DNA of 64,000 nucleotides, from the NCBI GenBank assembly GCA_014338405.1, contig JTDE01001385.1, positions 43,900 to 107,899 on the forward strand. The letters are read 5' to 3'. This DNA is from Paragonimus skrjabini miyazakii. Taxonomy: Eukaryota > Platyhelminthes > Trematoda > Plagiorchiida > Troglotrematidae. Made by a program: the position numbers and the translations under genes. Below are positions 47,563-60,725 of the stretch, one piece after another. The notes under the pieces are model-generated. The model made no database searches. It was not told where the DNA came from and saw nothing but the letters and a program-made list of their open reading frames with translations. Position 1 is the first letter of the stretch. Each line of letters begins with the position of its first letter.

Positions 47563-50290
47563 TGAACATGGAATGAATTCATTTCACCTACCCTCAGTAG
47601 TCATGAACTTGATATTAATGAGAAAACATTACCGTTCTTAATGGAAACATGCAAATCGATCTGTATCTTGTACGATGCTTACAGCTAAACTCGTGCTAAA
47701 CAAAGATTGACAGTTAGACGCCTCCGAAAGCAAAGGACAGGTTAGCGAAGACTGACTAACACTGTTTAAGAAATACTGTAAACAAACTGATAATATTTGC
47801 TAGTGAAGTTCATCTCGCAGCATTCTTTTAAGACTGACGACGACAAGTGGCGAGTCGCAAGGTCAAACATCGGGCCCCGATATACCCAGAAAAAACTATT
47901 ACACTAAGATACGTATCATTCCTATTCACCTAAGTTGGGATAGCTGGTGATTAGAAAATAAATCATCTGCCCGTGAGTATTTAAACGATTCCCTGCTTAT
48001 TATTTCGAGTTCAAGAACAATACCTTCCAGCACAGTAACTATCTACAAATAAAAGAAATCATCAATCTCGTCACTAACATTATTATATGATAGAAAAACA
48101 AGAAAAATATTCTTCACAAGACCACTAAGATGTTTCAGAATGCATTCCAATCACTACTAGTGCGTGGATTAAACAATCGTGAGAACTAGTGGTAGCTAGC
48201 CCATTCAATTTGCTGATCTAAGACAGGTTTAGCAGTTAGCTTCGTTTAATACAAACATTTCTGCCTGTGTGGGATCCTGACTGTGAAATGAGATAGGCCT
48301 TATTAACGGTTCGTTAGACCATTCCTGGAAAACCGACCACGCGATTCTCGACCCAACGAAATAAAGGCCCAACCATCTACTGTTATCGAAACGTTCAAAA
48401 ATATTTCTTGCTACTAACTGATATTTGAGTAGAATATTTTTTTATACTTACCTTTGGTGTTTACTGATTGACAGAGACCAAGACGTTGCAAATGGGCCAG
48501 ACAATGTTGAATATTGGCTTCCTATTATTATTAATGTGAATGAAAACTTCGTTAATGTCAAACCAACCTACTTAAACGATGACCTGGCTGTATAATTAGG
48601 TCTATCAAAAGTCTCGTAGCAAAAGCTGAAAGCAATGTATTTAAACGTAATGCTTATCAGGGTGTTCAAAGTTAACAGTTAACTCAGACATTTGAACGTT
48701 TGAGTTTGCTCCTTTTATTCAGTAACGAGAGTATGGGATAGTATTTAATATTTGGATATTCATTTGAAGTACAGAGCAGACATTGCGGTACTGGTTATTA
48801 GCACATCTTACTGGTTTGACGCTACATGAATCTTGACAAACAAATGTGCATCAAACATCTCCTGTGAATGTCAGCATTGATCTCACTCGCTATGCCGTAC
48901 ACAGAAATAACTGCTCAAAACCTCAGTGGAAAATTTTCAGTTACCTATGTGGAACTGCTTGGTAAGCGTGCATCCCGCGTCATCGTTTCCATTAGAAATC
49001 AAACACGGGGGAAAATATTTTGACTGAGTAGTAAGAAGTACCTCTGAACGATCGCAATGGTTTTGCGGTCAACTTATTTACCACATCAATATAATCCATT
49101 TATTCATCGATTATGATATTCCATTGCGTTCTAACATTCGTTTGTAGTACCCTCGACAGTTGTCCACATATTTGGTGCTGTAAGGTATGTTCATTATAAA
49201 ATACCGAATTTCGCCGTGATTACCCCAGAGGAAAATTAATGAACGGTTAAGAACATTACAAACGTGGGTGGCTGTTAACCTGCAGCAATTACGTAATCAA
49301 GTTTTGTTTAGTCAGCTATAGAGCTAAATTCTAAATCGATTGCGAAAAAACGTTCATACGTGCTAGTTCAGTTTTACTAAATCTAGGGTCAATAATACAG
49401 TAGTCAGTGTGATCACCTCAGAATAACTTAACCGGGAGAGGAAAACCCTGTCGTGACAAGCATATGCTGTGCTAATGGATTCTAACAAATGGAAACCAGA
49501 ATTGTTTTTGTTTTTCTCGAAAGTCACCGGTTAGAAGGAGTATCTGAATGCAATAGTGTTGTGACACTCAAAACACAACCATTAAACCCTCATGCTGCTT
49601 ATCAGCAAGTCATGTGGCACTTATCCCCTCCAGATACAACTTCTCAGACTAAAATACTTAACGAATAAGTTGCATGGAATGTACTCGACAACAGCATTGA
49701 GTGAGAATTAGCTGTTACTGTGATCTTAAAAGTTACCAAGAGAAATACTGTTTTACATTAAAAAATTTCTACATTTAGAAATTTAAACCATGGAAAGTGT
49801 GCAAAAATGAAATCAGATGTTTTATGTGGAGGTGATTTAATAACGCATAGTATACCCACCTATACTCCCAGTTGTTATAAATGCATGAGAGAGTGAAATT
49901 ATCAGCACGCTTTTAGGACAATTTAATAAATCCTTATTGTCTATTTGGATTTTCTGTCAAATTTTTGCGACCCCTGTTTTCGTTTTTTTATGTCAAAACA
50001 TCTACTTGTATGACTGTTGAAGATGTAGCTCATCTCGGATGACGCAAACATGTCACCCTAAATTCACTCATAATGAAATTATTTTGCTACATAAATTACA
50101 CTACTGGTTTCTTAAGAGTAGACGTCTACCAAATATCAGAAACAGAGTTCTCTTTAATAAGTTCATCAGGGTCGGAGTAAAACACATGTTGCGCTATGTT
50201 AACATTTCGTTTAGTCTCGCCACTGGCAAACAAATAATGCACTGTTTGTGCAGCAGCCACTTGAGGACAAGCAGGGCGCACGCACACAAA
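47563..50290. other. No gene recognised
   Basis: AT-rich DNA without an ORF of 60 codons. I read it for missing exons on the minus strand and did not find one I could support. Confidence 0.4.
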
Positions 50291-50299
50291 TCTTCACAC

Positions 50300-50420
50300 C
50301 GAGTTTTATGTAATCAATACTACGGTAGCTCGGTGGGTTACACCAACCACATCGGCGCACACAACGCCGGCTTATGAGTTCGCGTCAGCATAGATTCTCT
50401 AAAGTCCAGTGCCTTCGGGT
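50300..50420 (-). repeat. Fragment of the 80-420 / 34079-34400 repeat family
   Basis: On the minus strand the text ATGCTGACGCGAACTCATAA followed by GCCGGCGTTGTGTGC matches the ATGCTGATCAGAACTCACCA, GCCGGCGCTATGTAC block near 364-400. Confidence 0.35.
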
Positions 50421-50544
50421 TCCCACTACTTAACTATATTTCAAGTGAATTGTGTAAGTCATCTTGGTTTCTTATCGTCATGACATGATTAGCAATCTGT
50501 GCTGTAGGGTTTCGAGCGACAGGTTGTACCGTCAGCTGGGTTTA

Positions 50545-50870
50545 TCATTTCGGGGTGTGTTCTGCTACTCTGTGAGACGTCTGTCGGCCTGCTTTGCTTA
50601 AATAAACGTCACCGTAGTTATAAGTGAACTGGTACACGACAGAACGGGGCAGAGTAGTCGGGTTAAATGCATTCGCGGTTGTGTGGAACTGGTCTCGTTT
50701 TAGTGTGAGCCGAGTACAAATGCACATATGAAGTAGAGCAGATTTTGCATTCGGGACAAATTGCAAACGGACCAAGAGATGACCAGAAAAGCTTTGATAG
50801 CCAGTGACTATCCCGGGAGAATAGGTGAGACTCATAACAGGATGAACAAAAATAATGAGCCATTTCAATC
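50545..50870 (-). pseudogene. Penelope-like GIY-YIG endonuclease relic
   Basis: The minus-strand frame ends with VVYQFTYNYGDVYLSKAGRQ and TSHRVAEHTPK. This matches the GIY-YIG module of Penelope-like elements (VVY.F.C.CGD.YIGRT.RRL..R..EH.PK) with the two Cys changed to Tyr and YIGRT changed to YLSKA. The linker LKRDQFHTTANAFNPTTLPR precedes it. No RT is recognised upstream on this strand. The catalytic region is altered, so it is dead. Confidence 0.45.
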
Positions 50871-50944
50871 AGTTCAAACGAAAGATCTACTTCTGTTTGC
50901 TTGTTGATCACTCGTTGATAGGTTGTCGTAGAGTTGAGCATTAT

Positions 50945-51030
50945 GAAATAAATATCACCAATTTATGAGTGCGGTCTTTGCATTCCGATACACATACTGG
51001 TCAGCTCTTTTCGAAAAGAAACATTAGATT
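50945..51030 (-). repeat. Decayed fragment of the tRNA-like repeat terminal block
   Basis: The minus strand reads CTAATGTTTCTTTTCGAAAA, GAGCTGACCAGT, then GGAATGCA. This parallels CTAGTGCTTCTGCTGTTCGA, GAGGGCCGACTGG and GGAATGC of the unit at 13315-13370. Strongly diverged. Confidence 0.3.
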
Positions 51031-53924
51031 CACTATTCTTTTCTTTAGTCTGTCGTCAGTACCCAGACCAGGTGTGCAAATGCCTGTGTCACAAGTAAAA
51101 CCTGTGGGTAAATTTGTTAAATGGTGATAAGTTGTGGAAATGTAGGTTCGTATTCGGCATCAAGTACAGTCCTAAAACCCAGTAATGCTTTTGGTTAATT
51201 GTATTATGGTCACTACACAGACGCTATTGAGTTGTTCTGTACTGACCTTGTTTTATCTACTATCGGACTTAGAAAAGCATTAGCCTCATATGCCAAAACG
51301 TTTCCAGTTTCGTAGCAGTGAAAAGTGTTGTTGTGATTTGATTTTAGGGATGTTCCATGAGATCAAACTCAGGTTGTGGTGCTATCCGAAACTACAATTT
51401 GCCCGCTTTCACAATTTGGTAGATTGCTCAGTTCTATGATTTTTGTCGGTCAGCATGAACTGGTGACAGCGTGAAGAAACGTTACTCAGTGAAGTCAAAC
51501 ATTGGATCACTACCGAGAAACAAACGAAGAAAACTGTCACCTTTGATAAATACACATCTAGCTAGTGTTCACACATAGAAGTGTGGCCAATGTGGCCCAA
51601 TTGAGATGTCTTACGCCAGGACTCAGCCAAGCTATCTTTAATTGATGAGCCCAAACAAGATCAAAAAAGGGAATAGCATGTTCCTTTCAGAGTTAGCGCC
51701 GGAAAATAAACGTATACATAGATTGATGCACGCGTATGTAAACGATGGCCTCAAAGATGTTCGATACGAGCGGACTGAAAGAATTCCTTAGATTCACCAG
51801 TTTCGTACCCATGACTGATTTTTATTTCGGACTCAACAGACACATCAAGTGTGCAACCGAACATCTATCAGTTTGGGACGCAGCCTACGATATTCGAAGG
51901 TGGTACTTGCTTCTGTGTATGCATGACACAACTATCATGATAGCTCAAGTATTGTTAGCTTACCCGTAAGCGAACCACAGTTAATCGTTATAAAATTTGT
52001 CTCGAAAAAACAAGTATCTCATTTGAAAAGAGTGATCAGATATTTTTGGGAAAAGTTCGTTTCAACTTGTCAAGTCGTGTGAGCTAAGGTGCGATTCACC
52101 AGGAAGATTGAAGCCAAGGCAATAAACCCAAACATGAGACCATAAACAAGAAGTAGTTACCTGGCACATACCTTGCAAATAGGTTATGCAACTTCGGTTT
52201 AAAAGTTTCTTTGGTTTACGAAGGCACTAGCAAATAAAAGTGAAAACCACCCAACTGTGCACAGAAGTAGCTGTTCACATGTACTAGCCTGTCTCGGAAA
52301 CAAACATGTTCCCGAGTGTTAGTATGATTCTATACATATACCGACTTCGTAATGGTGCACGCTGAGAAAGGAATACCATTTCATAAACTTGACTAGACAC
52401 AATAAAATATCCAAAGAAATGATGAACTGTCAGTTCTACTAAGATATAATTCAAAAGCAGCCTCTTGAAGACAATTGTTGTCATTAATCAAAGTTGGTTT
52501 GTTTTGCAATAAGAAAAGCTTTTTTAAAATGAATAGATTTCATCCTTTGATTGTTGTAATTTCTCAGATTCGATATCAGTTTCGAATGTACGGTGGTAAA
52601 CCATGTGATCAAGGTGCACACTTAAGATCCCGATAGATCAAAGGTTACATCGTGGTCTCACATACAAAATAGCTTCACTATGTCAAAAACAATAGAATAC
52701 TTCCGTCAATTCAGATGCAAAATCATTGACATAGTTGGAGTCTATTCGGTTACCTTTGATTCTGGCTTGTTGGGTTGCCGATCGATGTTCGGTATTGTGG
52801 TTTTAGCTGAAACGAGAATAGAATTGTACTACATCGAATCGGGACATTTGTATTTTGTAATTCGAAAATTACACGTATCTGGCACTTATCAGAAAAATTA
52901 ATTTCGTGCATCTGAAATAAACTGTGGTTAAACAATGAGTGAATGAATTGATCAAAAGATCGAATGGAAACAAGCTAGTCATATAAACGTTGCTCCATAC
53001 TGTTAAAAAACTGGTCAGGACAGCTGTATGAGTTGTTTTTTCTTAAGGGGCAGTCAGTCGCCTATATAATTTATTTGAGCAGTCTCAAACTGTTTCAGAG
53101 GTTCGCCAGGCTTGATATTTGGACAAAGCCCAATGTCAATGAGTTATGTTGGAATTATTGGTCGTGATAACAATAGTCTAGAATTTGATTCAACATGTAA
53201 AAGTATGATCAAGGTCGACGCTTTTCCGTATTCTTCGTTTATGCCCAAGTCGTTAATGGTGGTGAGAAAGTTGTGCTTATTTTTTATAGAATTTTTGTTA
53301 ACTCATTAAGAAACCGTTTTTTCTAATGAGATACTTTTCACAGTTTTACCGAAGAACGTACAATCAACCTGTTTTTTATATAACAATTTAGGAGAAATGG
53401 GGAATAGTTCAGCAGGATTAAGAAAAATATCGGAGACATATGCGCCTACCTTCATACATAAAACTACGTTTTATATTCAAGAGCCTTCAGCAGTTACCTT
53501 TTTTTAAATGACAATGAGACCTGTTTGTTTTCCGAGTTCAGACAGCAGATTCGAAAATAAATGAAATTCCAAGATCGTGTTTGATGGTAAAACTCATTAA
53601 GGACGTCTGTCTAGAATCATTCGAACACGATGACCATCAAGCCTAGCAATATAGTACACAACCGTCTCAAACATGCATAGCGCATGACTTCTTACGTGCG
53701 CCCTAACAGTTAGGATGGAGCACTGGTCATGTTTACTAATATTCACTCACAACAACGAACATAATTCAGATCAATTTCGTTTTTCAGTTGTAATGTGCTT
53801 CGCGTCGGTGACGGAGCATGTCATGCACTGAAATCACTTTCCGCTGCTCGAGATTGGGAGAACATGATAATCACTCACTGGTGAATAGTATGGTATATTG
53901 GCTTCACATACATTGAACGTCTTA

Positions 53925-54000
53925 CACAGCTGATCGCAGCTGTTACTTTCCCACAGACTGTTCAGTCAGCTCCTTTCGAAAAAAACATTAGACTTGAAAG
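53925..54000 (-). repeat. Decayed fragment of the tRNA-like repeat terminal block
   Basis: The minus strand reads AAGTCTAATGTTTTTTTCGA, AAGGAGCTGACTGAACAGTC, then TGTGGGAAAGTAACAGCTGC. This matches the 13.3-kb block (CCGACTGGAAAGTCTGTGGG, AATGCAACAGCTGCGACC). Confidence 0.4.
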
Positions 54001-56330
54001 TAGCTGACTGAAAAGGTCACAATAATCGTTTTATCTGGTCCGGTTTCATTCGACAAACAAACCAGGTGGTCTGGTTTGGCCAATAAACCCGTCTATTGTT
54101 CTAATGGCAGCGTTACAGATATGTCTAAGAACCTTCGGTACTCCAAACTCTACATTTGCTTAGCGTTCATTCTGCCTTAAAAATCTAACAAATGACTGTC
54201 AATAAGCAAAAGTGAAAAATAAAACTATTGGAAACCATTTTAGCCTCACGGAAGTGATTTCCTCTTAGTGTTATCTGTTTTGAAAGCCTATGCTGCCAGT
54301 TGCAAACATTTCACCTGTAACCATGCAATTATTTTCATCACAGAGACAGCAAAGACCTAACATCCATCCAATGGCATCCAACAATTCTAAGAACAGGTAT
54401 CTTACTCTAAAAGCTAACTGCCTGCTTGAAAATATTTTTTTTTCTAATATGAATGCTTTGAAGGACAAACCGAGAAAAAGTCAGTTACAGTTGGTGGTAC
54501 ATTATACAGAAAAGATACTTGGTTGCATAATCTCACTCAAATTGGAAATTAGATCTGCCAACACCACGCCATCGCAGAAGGTCTGTTTCAAACCAGCTGT
54601 TAGATTTCCGTCAGTCGGTTTCCGGACCACACGCTGTATCCAGTCCGCGTAGAGCTGATCATGAGTGGGGTGAATGTGGAAGACAAGAGAGAGGTAGTCA
54701 CCGGATGAGAGGGTGTATAGGTTGTCAAAATAGACGTTCCTCTAGTTGTTTGACCTAGAAGAATGTATGTTGGGAGGGAAACTTAAAAAGACAAAACTAA
54801 GTATAAAACGACTGGAGAAATTCAAATTCCACCATACTACAGGAATCTGCTATAGTTTTTTATGTGCACTTCGGGGACCAGAAGACCTAATGCGTTTGAA
54901 GACCTTCGTGGGTATTGTCATTATTTTTTTTGACATGTAATCTCTCTTATCACTGTGTATATCATCTTGCAGCCTTAGTTGTTGACACTGAATACTGAAT
55001 TTGTAATACACTGTCATCGGACTTTTGGCGTCATTTTCAAGGTGACTCACTTATAGTCATCAGCTACAAGGAGCAGTCTAATTCATCGTTTCAATGGTTC
55101 GTGCTGAGTAAACATTGTGAAAGCTGGAAAGCTTATATTGGTTCAGTGACGTCAACTTATTGGGTTGCAAAAGTGTATACAGGTTGAGGATATACATTAA
55201 AATAACATTCCATTGACACTGAAAATGTGGACAGTAAAACAGAAATATACAACGTGCTGTCTTTGGTACTGTGAGTCACTCAGAAATTACAGGCCGTTAT
55301 TGTTATTTCAGTACTTCAGTGATGAAAGGTTTCACACCATAAATATCCAGAGAGTATGACGTCCATCTCCTGAGTGTATTCCGTGTGCATAATAATAATA
55401 ATATTTCGATCTAAACACTTGAAGCAAACTGAGTGCTTGTCGTCTCGGGTTACCGTTTCAGATATGAGGTGATGTGCGCCTGTAGATGATCTCTGAAAAG
55501 ATTAGTCAATCTGCCCATTACGGGCATGTCAGAGTATAATTAACCTTCAACGTAAGACATGCCGCGTTTACGGTAGATTACGGGCGTTTTAATTAGCATT
55601 GCATGATGCTTGTCAAGTGGTACGACTTCGTGAATTAAACCGCGGGGTCAAATTAGTTGTCTGCAAGAAGAGAGATAACCAACGCCATCATAGACTGTCG
55701 GTGACTTTCCAAAGGGTTGCAGTTTTCAAACAACAGTGCATAAGGTTGGCACAACCACAGTAATCGAAAACGTTCCGCACTATTGTGCTCCTTCCTGTCA
55801 GTCAGTTTTATGAAGTTCGTCAGAATGATTAGATTTGCACAGTTGAGTTCACAGACCGTGAACGTGTTCAGATACGTTCATGTATATGGATGCAGCTCGT
55901 GTGACTCAACAGACCCCTCATTCATGCTGACGTATAGCTGCCGTGCTGAATTTTTTAAAGGTAAACATTCTAATTTCAAACACTGTCGAATGGCCACCTC
56001 AATGAAACCCTGAGTGCTACACTGCTTGCGTGCAATGAAAGAATGACGTTGACAATTCGGTGTTGTGCCTACTCAGCTATTTTATATTGTCAGCCATAAA
56101 TACGAACTGAAGGCTGCTGACTCTGTGATTAAACGACCGATAATTTGCAAAGATGCACTGCCACAAAAGGTAACCCAAATAAAATTTCTTAAACAGTTCA
56201 CATTGGAATCCATCAGTGTCACTGCTGAGCATTGAAACCCTACTACCGCTTGAGCAGTTAATCTTTTGAATCATTTGGTAGATTCCATATGACAGAGTGC
56301 TTGGCGAGTAACTGAATCCAAATATGAAAT
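54001..56330. other. No gene recognised
   Basis: The 120-codon ORF at 54290-54652 has a basic C-terminal piece (SQKVCFKPAVRF) faintly like a Penelope linker, but too little to call. A short (AAT)4 tract lies near 55390-55402. No exon supported. Confidence 0.35.
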
Positions 56331-56339
56331 GTCTGAGCT

Positions 56340-56425
56340 CCCGGTGTGGCATCTTCGTCTAGGCAGTAAAACATCTGCCGTGCTTGGACATGCTGTTTCT
56401 GTCGTTGGTTCGAATCCAGCCGAAA
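56340..56425 (+). repeat. tRNA-derived SINE-like segment with a perfect B box
   Basis: GGTTCGAATCC (56407-56417) is an exact Pol III B box. Upstream, GGCATCTTCGTCTAGGCAGT and AAAACATCTGCCGTGCTTGG look like a decayed tRNA D-arm and anticodon region. The arms do not pair well enough for a functional tRNA. Confidence 0.4.
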
Positions 56426-57295
56426 TCCAGATTTAGCCAAGTTAGGTCTCTTCTATATTAGATCGCTGATCAAATTTTCTTAGCTGTTCGTTAATTGGCT
56501 AACCATTTCATCACCGACCCCGACCGTCACTTAGAGGATCACCGCTTCAGTGCTGATGGTGACATGAAGGGTTGAGAGAAAATCTGACGCAGAATTGTTG
56601 TTACCTTACATCTTCTTGGAGTACCGACACTAAGTCAATTAACTCAGTTGCGGTGTCATTACTATCCAAGTAAGCTACCTAAATAGGCAAGCAAACCACA
56701 ACTTCGCAAATTGATCTATGGCCCTCATTTCCCCATTTTCAAACATGTAAGTCCTGCATCGAATCGTAAGTCCTTCTTTTGTCGGGTGTAATTTTGAGAC
56801 CGACATTGTGTTTAGAACTCGACGTATCCTGCCACACACAATAGTTGAACCGTTTGTGTCGTTGTCGTGTTGGTACGTCTTTTGTACTTTTTCTGTCAAC
56901 ACTAGCTGGCAGTTGCGTGACTAATTGTGCGACTGATCTTCGGAAATTTGTGAATTTTTTCGCAAGAATTTTTCGTGTTAGACTGTTGGCTGTTTGCAGT
57001 GTGTTTGTTGGCCATGGGATCTACTTAGACTCACCAGTATTGTAACGATTTTTTAATCGTATGTTGTCTACATTAAAATGGATGCAAAACAACACCGGTG
57101 CTCTAATCTGTTTTTCATTGTAAGACTCATATACACTTATCCTATGGATGGATCTTGCTGTCAATCTATATGCCTCTCAACAATAACGCAAACGAGAGTA
57201 GCAAGTGTATCTGTCATTCCCGTGTAGTTACTGTGTCCTCAAAGAAAGTTAACAATGTGCTGTAGTGTCTGTTCTGCTAAATATATATCACTCAG

Positions 57296-58784
57296 CGGTG
57301 GTCATATAGAAGGCACACTACATCGACCGATTCAGTATGACCCACAGAAGCAGGCACCCAACATCCGCTCACTCAGTCAGCCGACTGATTCTACGTTAGG
57401 CATTCGATATATAACCTCACAGCTGGTGGAGTGGTATCCGGTAAAAATGTTGGCAACGAAGGCTGTGTCACCCACAAAAAATACTTCATCCACCGTTAAA
57501 AATAGAGAACCCGCTCAATCGGGTGACAGACAAATCAAGCTGTTCCAGAGTTAAAGCCGTTTTTAAACCGCAGTACTAACGCTTATTATACAAGGAAAGA
57601 AAGAAGCAGGAACCAACGTATGCTAAGTAAATACCACAGATTCAAGTACAATCACTTTGAGAATGATGCCATCACGAAACCGAGTGAAATAATACATGAA
57701 ACTCACCTGGTTCTCTTCAATACAACTTATGTAAAGTGATTGACTGAAAATTTATGTCACTGTATTCATCTGTTCAGGTAGCCAAACCACAGTCGGCTAA
57801 AACAGTGCAATACAGAACTGAATTCCTAATAATCAGTGATGTGTTCGTTCTAAATAAATATGGGGTTTTCGTGAAACGTCTAACACTTAAAGACACGGGC
57901 ACGAAAGGGAAGTCCGTTGAACTTCAAACCATTCAATCAAGCTATCAGCGTCGTCCACTGTTAACTTCTCATCCGGATTGTCCCCTGGATGCCATCGAAC
58001 AAAGTTCCTGCAGCGAGTTTCCACTTCACTGTTCCCATGGTTAGCAAGCAAGCCGGACCAGCTAGTCAACCCGTCCGTTATGCAAACTGCCCTCTTTGTC
58101 TGTTTCCTTTCATATCAATATGCAACTTACTATCAGGTTATCATGAAACAGGAAGTACAAATCATAAACATGAAAACATGCCATCATTTTTCCTAGGTTA
58201 TTTTCCAAAGTTTCTAAAATTGTAATGCACTCATTAGCGCATCACCAAATTGCCTAAATAGCTGAACTCACGGTGTTATTGTAATCGTCGCGCATATTTG
58301 ACAGGAAATCATCGAAATATTCATTTGAACATGTTGGTGGCTCACACGATACACTTCTCAGGTTGGAACTAATTCCAAAAGTACTCCCAACAGTTTACCC
58401 GGTCACGATGTGCGCTATTCTCTTACTCCGCTGATGTTTTTATGAACGTCAGGAGATTCAATTTAGGAGAGTATGTTTGAAAGTATTTTTCTCGCCACGT
58501 TAGCCGATATAAGGATTCGCGATTGCTTTCACAGTCCCCGTTCGTTGCAGTCATCCTATGGTTCTTTTCATATAAAGTCTTACATTTTTGAACAGGTCCA
58601 TAACACTTCCGGCCTTACGTACAGGCCTCACACGCATGTGGTTTGTCAAATGTCATCGTTGAATCATGTTAGCAGCATGCCAACAAAATCCTCAGGGGAA
58701 ACAGTCAAACCCTCCGCCCAGTCATCTCCCAGTGTTGCAACAAAATCCACTCAGACTCCAGTACGCTCAAATCCGAACGCATAA
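57296..58784 (+). CDS. Candidate three-exon 3' gene end, unknown protein
   Basis: Three segments splice in a consistent phase: 57296-57440 (acceptor ATCACTCAG, donor CCG/GTAAAA, GGHIEGTLHRPIQYDPQKQA ... SQLVEWYP), 57778-57840 (acceptor TCATCTGTTCAG, VAKPQSAKTVQYR, weak donor GTGTTC) and 58596-58784 (acceptor TTTTTGAACAG, VHNTSGLTYRPHTHVVCQMS ... SSPSVATKSTQTPVRSNPNA, stop). The last piece is Ser/Thr/Pro-rich, as at a disordered C-terminus. No domain is recognised, no 5' exons are known and no AATAAA was seen just downstream. Minus-strand ORFs overlap it, so the strand is uncertain. Confidence 0.25.
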
Positions 58785-58823
58785 TTGGTCCATGACCTCT
58801 TCCTAGCGATAGTTTCAAAGTAC

Positions 58824-58889
58824 CTTTAACCAACTTCTCTGCACATAACCGAATGACTGCGCGTGTATCAATGTAAAGCTCATTATTTT
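58824..58889 (-). CDS. Candidate minus-strand exon, unknown protein
   Basis: The acceptor TGCCGTGCAAAG and the donor AAAG/GTACTT flank 2 nt, 21 codons and 1 nt: NNELYIDTRAVIRLCAEKLV then K. The sequence looks protein-like (alternating helix pattern) but is not recognised. It would have the right phase to precede an exon starting with 2 nt. Possibly upstream navigator sequence or another gene. Confidence 0.25.
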
Positions 58890-60625
58890 CTTTGCACGGC
58901 ATCCAAATCAAAAGTTTGCTATTATGTTTTCTTTCAACCAACATAACTTACGTTTATATCATTGAGCAAGTAACAGTTTTAAAAAAATTCACCTTACGAA
59001 GCGAACACTTGATTTGAATTGACAAAAATATATCAAATACCCACTGCATAGTCCCAAACAGTTGTTATGCCAGACAGCCTTTTAAGGCTGGGGTACAGCA
59101 GTACAGCGGCAGAGCGGTACAGGAATATAACGATGTTCTGACAAAGCTTCGTGAGACCAGTGAGATACCTGGCTGTAACGATCGTTCGATTATATCCAAT
59201 GACTAACTAAAGTCCGCTTCTTAGTAACGAAGCGTTTCGAATGCAGAAACTCAATTCGTTACGGTAGTCTTTATAGCGGCCTTCTACTGCATGTTGAAGC
59301 GAAACGTGAAACGGCAACAAGATATCTCCGTCTAATCAGATAATTTCAGCAAGCCATACAAACAGTTGGTCGGTGTGATTTTGAGCGTAGGTTTTGTCTG
59401 GCTCCCATGGCTACTCAACAATGATCGTAGTACGTAAAACCAAGACATGAGACCATTTCGCCCAAACATTAGTGCCGATAATGTTAAGGAGATATTACCA
59501 ATCAACTGCTCTTTTTCTAAGAAGTGACTTTTCGTCAAGAGATGCCGATTACAAAGTTGTTTCCAGTTTTGGAATTTTGTTATGTAGCCAACTGTTTTAT
59601 AAAACAGTGACTTGTCTAACAAAGGTGAAGAGTAACTGAACGCCTGCGAAAACGTGTCTAAGGCACTTTGTCCGCCACATTTTCGGAAAAATGATCTGTC
59701 AATTACTTATACTAGTCAGTTGATGTTTGAAAATGAAAAACAGGCTGACAAGTAGTCTCACTTCAGGACGTCTACCCGTACTAGAAACTGAAACTAATCT
59801 ACGCTGTTTCGGCTGTTAAGCACCTCAGAGGAACACTGTCTTTGTCTACGATCGCACTTATGCCAATTGAATATCTTGGCGACCCAACTCTTCTGAGGAA
59901 TTTTTCAAAATAAACGAGTAAATGCAGTGGGAAAACACCTCAGTGATAACTGACAAGTTATACAACCTGAAAACGCTATTGTAATCCTACACTACACCAA
60001 GAACAGATAGTCTCCCAACTCTATCGACATCATAGTGATTAGCAGGACCGTTTGGGAATTGTATGTTATAATGCACTATTTCTAATCAGTGAGCTTTCAG
60101 GTGAAGGACAGGTCAACGAAGCGTTCGAACAAGGTGGGCAAGCCCCGACGGCTTGTAATGGTCAATCACCTGACCGAGTATCAATAACCCATCATAACAG
60201 TGAGTTGGGGTCTGACAAAGGACCCTACAATGATACAAAACGGTTGAAGAAAAGAGAGCAAATCGGACTAATCAGTAGATAAACTGTGAGCCAAAAACAC
60301 TTATTCCAATATGGCTCAAACATGCTAAACCTGTGCATGCGGTTTCCTACTAAATGTGACTGTTCAGCTCGAAACGAGCTGCCACAGAAATGACTATACT
60401 TATTTTCATTATATTAACCGGTTACCAAAACCCGTTGTGAAACATCGGTGAGTACTCGCGAGTTCTGTAGATCAACTTCGAATGGGCGGCCAATCTTAGC
60501 CTATGAGACAGTGCAACTTCTGAAGGAACTAACGTAATAATTATTCGTTTTTTTGGTAACTTTATTTTCACACTTAGAAATTTATCGTATTATATGAATG
60601 CTTTCGGCAATATAGCGACCATCTT
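58890..60625. other. No gene recognised
   Basis: ORF 59332-59622 (minus) and ORF 60052-60282 (plus) have no recognisable domain or supported splice sites. Confidence 0.35.
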
Positions 60626-60725
60626 NNNNNNNNNNNNNNNNNNNNNNNNNNNNNNNNNNNNNNNNNNNNNNNNNNNNNNNNNNNNNNNNNNNNNNNNNNN
60701 NNNNNNNNNNNNNNNNNNNNNNNNN
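60626..60725. other. Assembly gap of exactly 100 N
   Basis: A run of 100 N, a common placeholder for a gap of unknown size. Sequence order and spacing across it are not proven by the bases shown. ORFs spanning it are artefacts. Confidence 0.98.

Noticed and set aside
50039..50377. 112-codon plus ORF
   Set aside because: Overlaps a dispersed repeat fragment on the other strand and has no recognisable domain.
54290..54652. 120-codon plus ORF as a Penelope linker
   Set aside because: Only a short basic stretch is reminiscent; no RT or GIY-YIG block follows.
37568..56425. Functional tRNA genes at 37.6, 44.6 and 56.3 kb
   Set aside because: B-box-like words are present, but the arms do not form a cloverleaf; the two better ones are listed as SINE-like repeats and the 44.6-kb one is too weak to list.
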